Shown: positions 7,475-15,796 of the stretch, one piece after another | How positions within the stretch are numbered: position 1 is the first letter of the stretch | Layout: every line of letters starts with the position of its first letter | From: CAZNPW01 sp964575185 | GTDB lineage: Bacteria; Pseudomonadota; Alphaproteobacteria; Rhodobacterales; Rhodobacteraceae | Length of the DNA stretch: 27,253 bases | Assembly: GCA_964575185.1 (NCBI GenBank) | Contig: CAZNPW010000041.1 | Coordinates: 1-27,253, forward strand | Direction: 5' to 3' | The notes under the pieces: model-generated | Seen by the model: the letters and a program-made list of their open reading frames with translations, nothing else | Told to the model about the DNA's origin: nothing | The model's database searches: none | Made by a program: the position numbers and the translations under genes

Positions 7475-9366
7475 AACGCACGCTCGGCATCTGCTACTAC
7501 CCCGAACACTGGCCCGAGGACTGGTGGGCGGCCGACGTGGCGCGGATGAAGGACCTGGGCCTGACCTGGGTGCGGATCGGCGAGTTCGCCTGGAGCCGGA
7601 TCGAGCCCGAACCCGGGCGCTACGACTGGGGCTGGCTCGACCGGGCGATCGCCACGATCAAGGGCGCGGGCCTGCGGGTCGTCCTTGGCACCCCGACCGC
7701 GACGCCCCCGCGCTGGATGCTCGACCGGCACCCCGACATGCTCGCGGTCGATGCGCAGGGGCGGACGCGGGGCTTCGGGTCGCGCCGCCACTACGACTTC
7801 AGCCACGCCGGCTATCGCGGCGAATGCGCCCGGATCGTCGCCGCGCTGGCCGAACGCTACGGCGCGCAGGCCGACGCCTGGCAGACCGACAACGAATACG
7901 CCTGCCACGACACGGTGCTGTCCTATTCACCCGCCGCGCTGGCCGCCTTCCGCGAGTGGCTCGCCCGCCGGTACCAAAGCCCGCAGGCCCTGAACCGCGC
8001 CTGGGGCAACGTCTTCTGGTCGATGGAATACAGCGATTTCAATGAGATCGCCCTTCCCAACCTGACGGTGACCGAAGCCAGCCCGGCGCATCGGATGGCC
8101 TTCCGCCGCTTTGCCAGCGATGAGGTCGCGCGCTTCAACAGGGTGCAGACCGACATCATCCGCAAGCACTCCACCGCGCCGATCGCGCACAACTACATGG
8201 GCCGGATCACCGACTTCGACCACTTCGCCACCGGTGCCGACCTCGACATCGCGGCCTGGGACAGCTATCCGCTGGGCTTCCTGTCCGACCGGCTGGAGGC
8301 CAGCGCGGAGCATAAGCGAAGGTTCGTTCGGCAAGGCGACCCGGACTTCCAGGCCTTCCACCACGACCTCTACCGCGCCGTGGGGCGGGGCCGATGGTGG
8401 ATCATGGAGCAGCAGCCCGGCCCGGTGAACTGGGCCCCGTGGAACGCCGACCCGCTGCCCGGGATGGCGCGGCTCTGGGCCTGGGAGGCCTTCGCCCACG
8501 GCGCCGAGGCGGTCTGCTACTTCCGCTGGCGCCAGGCGCCCTTCGCGCAGGAGCAGATGCACGCAGGGCTTCTGCGGCCCGACAGCGAACCCGCACAGGC
8601 GTTTACCGAGGTGGGTCAGGTCGCGCGGGAACTCGCCGAAATGCCCGACCAGGGCACCGCGGCGGCCCCGGTCGCGCTCGTCTTCGACTATGCCAGCGCC
8701 TGGGCCTGGGCGGTCCAGCCGCAGGGGCGGGACTTCGACTACTTCCGGCTGGTGTTCGCGTTCTACCGCAGCCTGCGGCGGCTGGGGCTGAACGTCGACA
8801 TCATCCCGCCCGACACCGCCGACCTCGCGCCCTGGCGCGTGGTGCTCGCGCCGGGGGTCGCGACCCTGCCGCAGGCCTTCCTCGACGCGCTCGCCCGGCA
8901 TGCGGGCCACGCGCTGCTCGGCCCGCGGACGAACGCCAAGACGTCGGAGTTCGCGACTCCCGTGCCGCTGCCGCCCAACCTGCCGGGCCTTCAGGCCAGG
9001 GTCGCGCGGGTGGAAAGCCTGCCGCCCGACGTGCCCGTGCCGCTCGAATCCGGCGGACAGGTGCTGCACTGGCGCGAGAAGCTGGACGCCTCGGCGCATT
9101 TGAACGAACGTTTTGCCGACGGCTGGCCCGCCATCGTCGCGGCCGGGCGGCTGCGCTATCTCGCGGGCTGGCCCGATGACGAGACGCTCGACCGCATCCT
9201 CGGCGACCTCTGCCGCGAAGCGGGCGTCGCCACCGACCGCCTGCCCGAAGGTCTGCGGCGTCGGGACAGCGCCACGCACCGCTTCTGGTTTAACTACAAC
9301 CCCGTGCCCGTCGACTGGGCCGGCGAGACGATTCCGCCCGCCGGGGTGATCTGGCAGCCCCTGTAG
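7471..9366 (+). CDS. Beta-galactosidase, glycoside hydrolase family 42
   Basis: A 631-residue retaining beta-galactosidase acting on lactose-like disaccharides and short beta-galactosides; there is no signal peptide. The N-terminus GICYYPEHWPEDWW is characteristic of GH42. The acid/base is Glu142 in WQTDNEYACHD and the nucleophile is Glu313 in WIMEQQPGPVNWAPWN. The barrel is followed by the trimerisation domain (APVALVFDYASAWAW onward) and a small C-terminal beta domain. The start overlaps the lactonase stop as ATGA. It is the last gene of the operon: its TAG is built into a 12-bp stem shared with the convergent dinB gene. The presence of both alpha- and beta-galactosidase suggests that the importer handles several galactosides. 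Confidence 0.96.
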   Translation: MKRTLGICYYPEHWPEDWWAADVARMKDLGLTWVRIGEFAWSRIEPEPGRYDWGWLDRAIATIKGAGLRVVLGTPTATPPRWMLDRHPDMLAVDAQGRTRGFGSRRHYDFSHAGYRGECARIVAALAERYGAQADAWQTDNEYACHDTVLSYSPAALAAFREWLARRYQSPQALNRAWGNVFWSMEYSDFNEIALPNLTVTEASPAHRMAFRRFASDEVARFNRVQTDIIRKHSTAPIAHNYMGRITDFDHFATGADLDIAAWDSYPLGFLSDRLEASAEHKRRFVRQGDPDFQAFHHDLYRAVGRGRWWIMEQQPGPVNWAPWNADPLPGMARLWAWEAFAHGAEAVCYFRWRQAPFAQEQMHAGLLRPDSEPAQAFTEVGQVARELAEMPDQGTAAAPVALVFDYASAWAWAVQPQGRDFDYFRLVFAFYRSLRRLGLNVDIIPPDTADLAPWRVVLAPGVATLPQAFLDALARHAGHALLGPRTNAKTSEFATPVPLPPNLPGLQARVARVESLPPDVPVPLESGGQVLHWREKLDASAHLNERFADGWPAIVAAGRLRYLAGWPDDETLDRILGDLCREAGVATDRLPEGLRRRDSATHRFWFNYNPVPVDWAGETIPPAGVIWQPL

Positions 9367-9390
9367 GATGGGCGATACCGCCCATCCTAC
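9363..9390. terminator. Bidirectional hairpin carrying both convergent stop codons
   Basis: Arms GTAGGATGGGCG (9363-9374) and CGCCCATCCTAC (9379-9390) form a perfect 12-bp stem with the loop ATAC. The TAG of the beta-galactosidase gene (9364-9366) is in the left arm and the TAG of dinB (read from 9389 to 9387 on the other strand) is in the right arm at the mirror position. There is no U tract, so termination would rely on stem strength or Rho. It may be a repeat family member. Confidence 0.7.
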
Positions 9391-10637
9391 CGCAGCGCGC
9401 GCCCCTTGAGGATCGCTGCCTCGCCGAACCGCGCGCGGATCGCGTCGGTCGCGCGTTCCGCCGCGGCCCGCTTCGGGGCAGCGGGGTCGAACAGGTCGCC
9501 CGCCTCCTCCGCCGTCTCCGGCCCGATGTCCGTCAGCCCGACTCCGATCAGGCGGAACGGCCCCAGCGCCTGCGCGCCGTCCAGCAGGCCCCGGCCGATG
9601 CGGTAGATGCGGTCGGCAAGCTGCGTCGGCACCTCGATCGCCTGCCGCCGCGTGACCAGGCGAAAGTCGGTCCGCTTCAGTTTCAGCACGACCGTCCGGC
9701 CCGACAGCCCCTTGGCCTTCGCGCGATCCGCGACCTGTTCGGCCAGCCGCCACAGGTGCCCGTCGAGCAGCTCCGCGTTGCCCGTGTCGCTGTCGAAGGT
9801 CGTCTCCTTGCCGATCGACTTCGGCATCCCGCCCTGTTCGACGCGGCGGTCGTCCTGCCCGCGGGCCAACCGGAACAGCCGTTCACCCATCGACCCGAAG
9901 CGCGCGACCAGGTCCGCCCTGTCCCAGCGCAAGAGGTCGGCGATCCCGCGGATCCCCGCCTGCGCCAGCGCGTCCTGCGTCGCGGTGCCCACGCCCCAGA
10001 TGACCCGCACCGGCTGCCGCGCGAGGAACGCCTCCGTCTCGGCCCGGCCGATCACCGAGAAGCCCCGCGGCTTGTCGAGGTCGGAGGCGATCTTGGCCAG
10101 GAACTTGTTGTGCGACAGGCCGACCGACCCGGTCAGCCCCAGTTCCTCCTCCATCCGCCGCACCAGCCGCGCGAGCATCACGGCCGGGGGTGCGCCGTGG
10201 AGGCGCGCGGTGCCGGTCAGGTCCAGGAAGGCCTCGTCGAGCGACAGCGGCTCCACCGCCGGGGTCAGGTCGTCGATCATCGCGCGGATGGCGCGGCTGG
10301 CCTCGACGTAGGCGGAAAAGCGCGGGTTGACCACGACCGCCTCGGGGCAGAGCTTCAGCGCCTGGAACATCGGCATCGCCGACCGCACGCCGCGGATGCG
10401 CGCGATGTAGCAGCAGGTCGAGACGACGCCCCGCGTGCCGCCGCCGACGATCACCGGCTGGTCGCGCAAGCTGGGGTCGTCGCGCTTTTCGACGCTCGCA
10501 TAGAAGGCGTCGCAGTCCATGTGGGCGATGGACAGCTCCCACAGTTCGGGGTGCGCGATGACGCGCGGCGACCGGCAGGCGGGGCAGCGGGGGCCGTCCT
10601 CGAAGGCCGTCAGGCAATCGCGGCAGAGCGCGGGCAT
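9387..10637 (-). CDS. dinB: DNA polymerase IV (Y family) with N-terminal zinc ribbon
   Basis: A translesion DNA polymerase of 416 residues. After an N-terminal CRDC...CPAC four-cysteine cluster (residues 5-21), the Y-family core begins HMDCDAFYASVEKRD, followed by RGVRSAMPMFQALKLCPEA. The second carboxylate motif is SLDEAFLDLTG, and the thumb contains the hairpin GVGTATQDALAQAG. The C-terminal little-finger domain is present (ETTFDSDTGN through RLIGVGLTDIG). Catalytic aspartates and glutamate are all intact. The start is ATG 10637. No alphaproteobacterial LexA box (GTTC-N7-GTTC) is visible in the 85 nt shared with the divergent SPFH gene, so SOS control is not evident here. It converges on the galactoside operon. 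Confidence 0.94.
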   Translation of the reverse strand: MPALCRDCLTAFEDGPRCPACRSPRVIAHPELWELSIAHMDCDAFYASVEKRDDPSLRDQPVIVGGGTRGVVSTCCYIARIRGVRSAMPMFQALKLCPEAVVVNPRFSAYVEASRAIRAMIDDLTPAVEPLSLDEAFLDLTGTARLHGAPPAVMLARLVRRMEEELGLTGSVGLSHNKFLAKIASDLDKPRGFSVIGRAETEAFLARQPVRVIWGVGTATQDALAQAGIRGIADLLRWDRADLVARFGSMGERLFRLARGQDDRRVEQGGMPKSIGKETTFDSDTGNAELLDGHLWRLAEQVADRAKAKGLSGRTVVLKLKRTDFRLVTRRQAIEVPTQLADRIYRIGRGLLDGAQALGPFRLIGVGLTDIGPETAEEAGDLFDPAAPKRAAAERATDAIRARFGEAAILKGRALR

Positions 10638-10722
10638 GGCCGCATCCTAGAGACAACGGCAGGCTTGCGCACGGGGGTTGTCGCCTCCATTGTCGCGCCG
10701 GACCATTGCGGGGGCGGCATTC

Positions 10723-11604
10723 ATGGACATCGGGGATTTTCTGGGCGGCAACGCCGTGTGGCTGGCGATCGCCTTCTTCATCATCTTGTGCATCTTCCTG
10801 GGCGTGCGGGTCGTGCCGCAGTCCGAAAAGCACGTCGTCGAACGCTTCGGCCGGCTGCGGTCGGTGCTGGGGCCGGGGCTGAACTTCGTGGTGCCCTTCC
10901 TCGACCGCATCGCGCACCGGGTCAGCATCCTCGAACGCCAGCTGCCGACCGCGAGCCAGGACGCGATCACCGCCGACAACGTGCTGGTGAAGGTGGAAAC
11001 TTCCGTCTTCTACCGCATCACCGAGCCGGAGAAGACCGTCTACCGCATCCGCGACATCGACGCGGCCATCGCCACCACGGTGGCGGGCATCGTGCGGAGC
11101 GAGATCGGCAAGCTGGAGCTCGACCAGGTCCAGTCCAACCGCGCCGAGCTGATCGTGAAGGTGCGCGAGCAGGTGGCGCTGATGGTCGACGACTGGGGCG
11201 TCGACGTGACGCGGGCCGAAATCCTCGACGTGAACCTCGACGAGGCGACGCGGGCCGCGATGCTGCAGCAGCTGAACGCCGAACGCGCGCGGCGGGCGCA
11301 GGTGACCGAGGCCGAGGGCAAGCGCCGCGCGGTGGAACTCGCCGCCGACGGCGACCTCTACGCGGCCGAACAGGCGGCGAAGGGCAAGCGGATCACGGCC
11401 GACGCCGAGGCCTATGCGACGGGGGTCATCGCGCTGGCGATCCAGCAGAACGGGCTCGAGGCCGCGCAGTACCAGGTCGCGCTCAAGCAGGTGGAGGCGC
11501 TGACGGCGGTGGGGCAAGGCGCGGGCAAGCAGACGCTGATCGTGCCGGCGGCGGCGCTCGATGCCTTCAGCAACGCCTTCGCCATGCTGCGGGGGCGGGG
11601 CTGA
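10723..11604 (+). CDS. SPFH/Band 7 membrane protein (stomatin/QmcA-like)
   Basis: A 293-residue membrane-anchored scaffold protein. The single N-terminal membrane segment is at residues 12-30 (LAIAFFIILCIFLGVRVVP). The SPFH domain follows (SEKHVVERFGRLRSVLGPGLNFVVPFLDRI through EVKVTRAEI-like strands), then an Ala/Glu-rich coiled coil (QLNAERARRAQVTEAEGKRRAVE) that drives oligomerisation. Start ATG 10723 has GGGGCGG about 6 nt upstream; an in-frame TTG at 10678 is less likely. Its TGA overlaps the ATG of the NfeD-like gene, a classic pairing of SPFH and NfeD proteins thought to organise membrane microdomains and quality control. The exact cellular role is not known. Confidence 0.92.
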   Translation: MDIGDFLGGNAVWLAIAFFIILCIFLGVRVVPQSEKHVVERFGRLRSVLGPGLNFVVPFLDRIAHRVSILERQLPTASQDAITADNVLVKVETSVFYRITEPEKTVYRIRDIDAAIATTVAGIVRSEIGKLELDQVQSNRAELIVKVREQVALMVDDWGVDVTRAEILDVNLDEATRAAMLQQLNAERARRAQVTEAEGKRRAVELAADGDLYAAEQAAKGKRITADAEAYATGVIALAIQQNGLEAAQYQVALKQVEALTAVGQGAGKQTLIVPAAALDAFSNAFAMLRGRG

Positions 11605-11873
11605 TGTGGTGGGCGACCTGGTGGGTCTGGATCGTCGCGGGCTTCGCCCTGGGCGTGGTCGAGATCATCCTGCCGGGCTACGTGTTCCTGGGTTTTGCCG
11701 TGGGCGCGGTCCTGACCGGGGCGCTGTTCGGCCTGGGCCTCCTGGGCGGCAGCCTGCCCTTTGCGATCCTCGTCTTCGCCGTGCTGTCGCTGGCCGCGTG
11801 GTTCCTGCTGCGCCGCACGCTGGGGCGGCACGCGGGGCAGGTGAAGATCTGGCACCGCGACATCAACGACTGA
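11604..11873 (+). CDS. Short NfeD-family membrane protein
   Basis: An 89-residue membrane protein that starts at the A of the upstream stop (TGATG overlap, 1 nt). It begins MWWATWWVWIVAG and contains the NfeD signature GVVEIILPGYVFLGFAVGAVLTG, with two or three membrane segments through residue 70, then a short basic tail ending HRDIND. The soluble OB-fold domain found at the C-terminus of longer NfeD proteins (such as E. coli YbbJ) is reduced or absent. The partner is the SPFH protein directly upstream. No terminator is seen before the next gene 36 nt downstream. Confidence 0.85.
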   Translation: MWWATWWVWIVAGFALGVVEIILPGYVFLGFAVGAVLTGALFGLGLLGGSLPFAILVFAVLSLAAWFLLRRTLGRHAGQVKIWHRDIND

Positions 11874-11909
11874 CTTGCGCGCGGGCCGGACAGGGCCGAT
11901 AGGGGCGGC

Positions 11910-12746
11910 ATGAGGCTTCTGTCGCTCGGCCACGGCTACACCGCGCAGGCGCTGGCGCGGGTGCTGCTGCCGCAGGGGTGGCAGATCACCGGCACGGTGC
12001 GCGACCCCTCGCAGATGGCGCGGGTGGCCGCGACCGGGGTCACGCCGGTTTCCTGGCCGTGCGACCTGGCCCCGCACCTGGACCGCGCGACGCATATCCT
12101 CGCCAGTGCCGCGCCGGATGCGGCGGGCGATCCGTTCCTGAACGCCGCGGGCGACGCGCTGCGGGCGGCGCGGCCGGTCTGGGTCGGCTACCTGTCGACC
12201 ACGGGCGTCTATGGCGACCACCGGGGGGCCTGGGTCGACGAGGACACGCCGCTGACCCCCGGCACCCAGCGCGGCCGGTGGCGGGTCGCGGCCGAGCGGC
12301 AGTGGCAGGCGACCGGCCTGCCGCTGCACGTCTTCCGGCTCGCCGGCATCTACGGCCCCGGGCGCGGCCCGTTCGCGAAGGTGCGCGACGGCAGCGCGCG
12401 GCGGATCATCAAGCCGGGCCAGGTCTTCAGCCGCATCCACGTCGACGACATCGCGCAGGTGCTGGCGGCGAGCATGGCCGCCCCCGCGCCGGGCACCGTC
12501 TACAACGTCTGCGACGACGACCCCGCCCCGCCCGAGGACGTGCTCAGCCACGCCGCCCGCCTGCTGGGCCTGCCCGATCCCCCGGCGGAACCCTACGACC
12601 CCGCCCGCATGTCCCCGATGGCCGCGAGCTTCTACGCCGAATCAAAGCGCGTGCGGAACGACCGCATCACCCGCGAGCTCGGCGTGCGGCTGCGCTACCC
12701 CGACTACCGCGCGGGCCTCGCCGCGCTGCTGGCGGAGGGGGCCTGA
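11910..12746 (+). CDS. NAD(P)-dependent epimerase/dehydratase-like protein (YeeZ family)
   Basis: A 278-residue Rossmann-fold protein of the extended SDR superfamily, similar in length and layout to E. coli YeeZ. The N-terminus has a nucleotide-binding glycine motif (LSLGHGYTAQALA), then GTVRDP where the cofactor phosphate or ribose would be bound. GYLSTTGVYGDHRGAWVDEDTP and FRLAGIYGPGRGPF are the family hallmarks around the active site, followed by RIHVDDIAQVLAA and a substrate-binding C-terminal part. The reaction is unknown; family members are usually annotated only as NAD(P)-dependent oxidoreductases. GGGGCGG lies about 6 nt before ATG 11910. It is not tightly linked to its neighbours. 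Confidence 0.85.
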   Translation: MRLLSLGHGYTAQALARVLLPQGWQITGTVRDPSQMARVAATGVTPVSWPCDLAPHLDRATHILASAAPDAAGDPFLNAAGDALRAARPVWVGYLSTTGVYGDHRGAWVDEDTPLTPGTQRGRWRVAAERQWQATGLPLHVFRLAGIYGPGRGPFAKVRDGSARRIIKPGQVFSRIHVDDIAQVLAASMAAPAPGTVYNVCDDDPAPPEDVLSHAARLLGLPDPPAEPYDPARMSPMAASFYAESKRVRNDRITRELGVRLRYPDYRAGLAALLAEGA

Positions 12747-12830
12747 CAGACGGCCCGCCGCCTCCGGGGGCATCCGCATGATCGTGAACGGCCGGCGCCT
12801 GCGCCGCGCCGCGCAGATTCCGGGGCGGGG

Positions 12831-12859
12831 TTGACCCAGTGCCCCGGGGACGGCAACAG
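12831..12859 (+). promoter_or_regulatory. Possible promoter of the DUF2125 gene
   Basis: TTGACC at 12831-12836 matches the -35 consensus in five of six positions. Seventeen nt further on is CAACAG (12854-12859), a poor -10. The pair sits 35 nt upstream of the DUF2125 start in a 147-nt intergenic gap that otherwise shows only GC-rich sequence. Weak evidence. Confidence 0.3.
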
Positions 12860-12893
12860 TGCGCCCGGACATTTCAGGAAACGGAGTTCTTCC

Positions 12894-14387
12894 ATGCAGC
12901 GGTTTCTGACCGGAACCACATCCGCCCTTGCCCTGACGCTCCTCGCCCTGCCCGCCGCGGCCCAGGTCACGCCGTCCGAGGTGTGGCAGAACTGGCAGGA
13001 CGCCGCGACCGCCAGCGGTTACGCGATCACCGGTGCGCAGGTGGCCGAGGATGGCGCCACCCTCACCGTCACCGGCGCGGTCCTGTCGATCGATGCGGGT
13101 GACGGCAGCAAGGTCGACGTGCCCGTCAGCCCGATCACGATGACCGACAGGGGCGACGGCACGGTCGGCATCACCTATCCGGAGAAGGTGACGATCACCG
13201 CCCCCGCCGCGCAGGACGGCACCACCGTCACGGTCGACGTGTCGCTCGCCGGGCTTCAGACGACCGCCTCGGGCACGCCCGACGCGGTCACCTACAGCAG
13301 CACCGGCCCGCAGCTCTCGATGACCGGGAAGGTCGGCGGTTCCGACACCGGGACCTTCAGCGTCTCTGCGACGAACCTCGCCACCGACAGCACCTATACC
13401 AGCGACGGCACCGCGATCACGCTGGAATCCACCGGGTCGGCCGACAGGATCGACGTCGCGGTGGACGTGGCGGGGCAGGACGGCAGCACGGCCAAGGTCG
13501 CGGCCACGATGGACAGCGTCAGCGCCGACACCTCGGGCAGCTTCCTCGGCAATGCCGCGGCGATGCAGGACCTGGCCAAGGCCGTGGCCGACGGATTCAC
13601 CGTCGACACGAGCATGAGCTTCGGCGCGACCCGGGTGTCGGTCGATGCAACCGACGCGACCGGGCCGACCCAGGTCTCCGTCGCGGCGACGGGCGGCGAG
13701 TTCGGGCTCTACATGGGGGCCGACGGGCTGACCTACACGGTCGGGATGAACGGCGGCACCTTCGGCGTCAGCGGCGCGCAGATCCCGATCCCCGACGCCT
13801 CCATCGGCTTCGGCGAGTTCCTGTTCGACATCGGCATGCCGCTGGTCGCGAGCCCCGATCCTGCCGACTTCTCCTTCGTGGCCAGGCTCGTCGACTTCAC
13901 CATGGCCGACGGCATCTGGGCGATGGTCGACCCGGGCAACCAGTTCCCGCGCGACCCCGCGACGATCATCGTCGACACGTCCGGCACCGCGACCCTGACC
14001 ACCAGCATCGTCGACGACGCGGCGATGGCGAGCTTGGGCGAGATGCCGCCCGGCACGCTCGACAGCCTGACCATCAACGCGCTGCAACTGAAGCTCGGCG
14101 GGGCCGACGTGAACGGCACCGGCGCGCTGACCTTCGACAACACCGACCTGGCGACCTTCGGCGGGTTCCCCGCGCCCACGGGCACGATCAACCTGACCGC
14201 CACCGGCGTCAACGGCCTGATCGACAAGCTCGTCGCGATGGGCCTCGTGCCGCAGGACCAGGCGATCGGCGCGCGGATGATGCTGGCGATGTTCGCGACC
14301 GTCGCCACCGACGGCAGCGACAGCCTGACCTCGAAGATCGAGTTCCGCGACAAGAGCCTGTTCGTGAACGGCCAGCAGCTGCAATAG
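12894..14387 (+). CDS. Secreted DUF2125-domain protein
   Basis: A 497-residue exported protein. Residues 1-23 form a Sec signal peptide (basic start, TSALALTLLALPAAAQ, cleavage after AAA). The mature start VTPSEVWQNWQDAATASGY is typical of DUF2125 proteins of Rhodobacterales. The rest is a Thr/Asp/Gly-rich, mostly beta-strand protein with repeated stretches of the type DGTTVTVDVSLAG, LSMTGKVGGSD and GTGALTFDNTDL, suggesting a long beta structure in the periplasm. Function is unknown; related folds such as YdgA/AsmA-like proteins are envelope-associated. GGAAACGGAG lies 6-15 nt before ATG 12894, which decides the start over an upstream in-frame TTG. A strong hairpin follows the stop. Confidence 0.82.
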   Translation: MQRFLTGTTSALALTLLALPAAAQVTPSEVWQNWQDAATASGYAITGAQVAEDGATLTVTGAVLSIDAGDGSKVDVPVSPITMTDRGDGTVGITYPEKVTITAPAAQDGTTVTVDVSLAGLQTTASGTPDAVTYSSTGPQLSMTGKVGGSDTGTFSVSATNLATDSTYTSDGTAITLESTGSADRIDVAVDVAGQDGSTAKVAATMDSVSADTSGSFLGNAAAMQDLAKAVADGFTVDTSMSFGATRVSVDATDATGPTQVSVAATGGEFGLYMGADGLTYTVGMNGGTFGVSGAQIPIPDASIGFGEFLFDIGMPLVASPDPADFSFVARLVDFTMADGIWAMVDPGNQFPRDPATIIVDTSGTATLTTSIVDDAAMASLGEMPPGTLDSLTINALQLKLGGADVNGTGALTFDNTDLATFGGFPAPTGTINLTATGVNGLIDKLVAMGLVPQDQAIGARMMLAMFATVATDGSDSLTSKIEFRDKSLFVNGQQLQ

Positions 14388-14395
14388 CGACCGAT

Positions 14396-14427
14396 CCCGC
14401 GCCGGGCCTTTCCATGCCCGGCGCGGG
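14396..14427 (+). terminator. Hairpin terminator after the DUF2125 gene
   Basis: Arms CCCGCGCCGGGC (14396-14407) and GCCCGGCGCGGG (14416-14427) pair perfectly over 12 bp around an 8-nt loop CTTTCCAT. It begins 9 nt after the TAG and precedes the pmbA ribosome site. No U tract follows beyond CGCTTAGG, so it is a GC-strong, U-poor terminator of the type common in this window. Confidence 0.65.
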
Positions 14428-14458
14428 CGCTTAGGTGGGGGGCGGAGGTGCCCCCGCC

Positions 14459-15796
14459 ATGACCGACCTGCCCCGCCTGACCGACGCCCTCCTCGACGCC
14501 GCCCGCAAGGCAGGGGCAGAGGCCGCCGATGCGCTCGCCGTCGACGGCACGGCCCTGTCGATCGACATCCGCCGGGGCGCGCTGGAACAGGCCGAACGCG
14601 CCGAGGGCACCGAGATCGGGCTGCGCGTGCTGATCGGCGGGCGGCAGGCCTGCGTGTCGGCCTCCGACCTGTCGGAGCGCACCGTCGCCGCGCTCGCCGA
14701 ACGCGCCGTCGCGATGGCCCGCGAGGCGCCGGAGGACCCGACCGCCGGCCTCGCCACGCCCGGCCAGCTTGCGGGCGACCGCGACGCCGCGGACCTCGAC
14801 CTCGCCGATGACGCGGAGCCCCTGGCCGCGGCGCTCGAGGCGACTGCGCGCGCGATGGAGGCGGCAGCCCTCGACGCGCCGGGGATCACCCAGGTCGAGG
14901 CCTCGGCGTCCTTCTCGCGCCGTCGGGTGCACCTGGCTGCCACGAACGGCTTCGCGGGCGGCTACGCGGTGACCTCGCACTCCGCCTCGGCCGTGGCCTT
15001 CACCGGCAGCGGCACGGCGATGGAGCGCGACTGGGCCGGCGAAAGCCGCACCCATCTGGCCGACATGCCCGACGCCGCCGGGATCGGCGCGCGCGCCGCG
15101 GCCCGCGCGCTGGAGCGGGCGGGCGCGGTCAAGCCGGTGACGGGGACCTTCCCCGTGCTGTTCGACGAACGGGTCGCGGGCGGGCTGGTTGGGCACCTTC
15201 TGTCGGCCATCAACGGCACCGCCGTCGCACGCGGTGCGACCTGGGCGCGCGACCTGCTGGGACAGCGCGTCCTGCCCGCCGGGCTGTCGGTCACCGAAGA
15301 CCCCTTCCGCCCCCGGATCGGTGCGAGCCGCCCGTTCGACGCCGAGGGCCTGCCACGCCGACGCCGCGCGATCGTGCAGGACGGCGTGCTGACCGGCTGG
15401 GTGCTCGATCTCGCCACGGGGCGCAGGCTCGGGATGCCCTCCACCGGCAACGCGGCGCGCGGAACCGGGGCGCCGCCCGCGCCCTCCACCACCAACATCG
15501 ACCTCACGCCCGGTGCCGCCAGCCGCGACGACCTGATCGCCGCGATGGGGACAGGCCTTCTCGTCACCGCGATGATCGGCGCGACGATCAACCCCACGAC
15601 CGGCGACTACTCGCGCGGGGCCTCCGGCTTCTGGGTGGAGCGCGGGCGCATCAGCCACCCGGTCAACGAATGCACCATCGCGGGCAATCTGCGCGACATC
15701 CTCCGCCGGATCGTGCCGGCCAACGACGCCCGGCCCGAGCTCAGTCTGCGCGTGCCGAGTCTGCTGGTCGACGGGATGACCCTTGCCGGACGCTGA
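14459..15796 (+). CDS. pmbA: TldD/PmbA family protein, PmbA (TldE) subunit
   Basis: A 445-residue cytoplasmic protein, the non-metal partner of the TldD/TldE heterodimeric peptidase that degrades unfolded peptides and matures some modified peptides. The N-terminal domain (AARKAGAEAADALAVDG through EIGLRVLIGGRQACVSASDL) and the C-terminal domain (MPSTGNAARG, NIDLTPGAASRDDLIA, TGLLVTAMIGATINPTTGDYSRGASGFWVERGRI) match PmbA. The HExxxH metal motif of TldD is absent, as expected. GGCGGAGGTG lies about 9 nt before ATG 14459. The gene overlaps the next one by 14 nt. TldD itself is not in the window. Confidence 0.92.
   Translation: MTDLPRLTDALLDAARKAGAEAADALAVDGTALSIDIRRGALEQAERAEGTEIGLRVLIGGRQACVSASDLSERTVAALAERAVAMAREAPEDPTAGLATPGQLAGDRDAADLDLADDAEPLAAALEATARAMEAAALDAPGITQVEASASFSRRRVHLAATNGFAGGYAVTSHSASAVAFTGSGTAMERDWAGESRTHLADMPDAAGIGARAAARALERAGAVKPVTGTFPVLFDERVAGGLVGHLLSAINGTAVARGATWARDLLGQRVLPAGLSVTEDPFRPRIGASRPFDAEGLPRRRRAIVQDGVLTGWVLDLATGRRLGMPSTGNAARGTGAPPAPSTTNIDLTPGAASRDDLIAAMGTGLLVTAMIGATINPTTGDYSRGASGFWVERGRISHPVNECTIAGNLRDILRRIVPANDARPELSLRVPSLLVDGMTLAGR

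Noticed and set aside
10638..10722. LexA-type operator between dinB and the SPFH gene
   Set aside because: Neither GTTC nor GAAC half-sites occur in the gap; the repeated TTGTCGC (10678-10684, 10690-10696) is too short to claim as a site.
12779..12834. Tiny open frame after the YeeZ-like gene
   Set aside because: It would encode under 20 residues, is Arg-rich and has no ribosome site.
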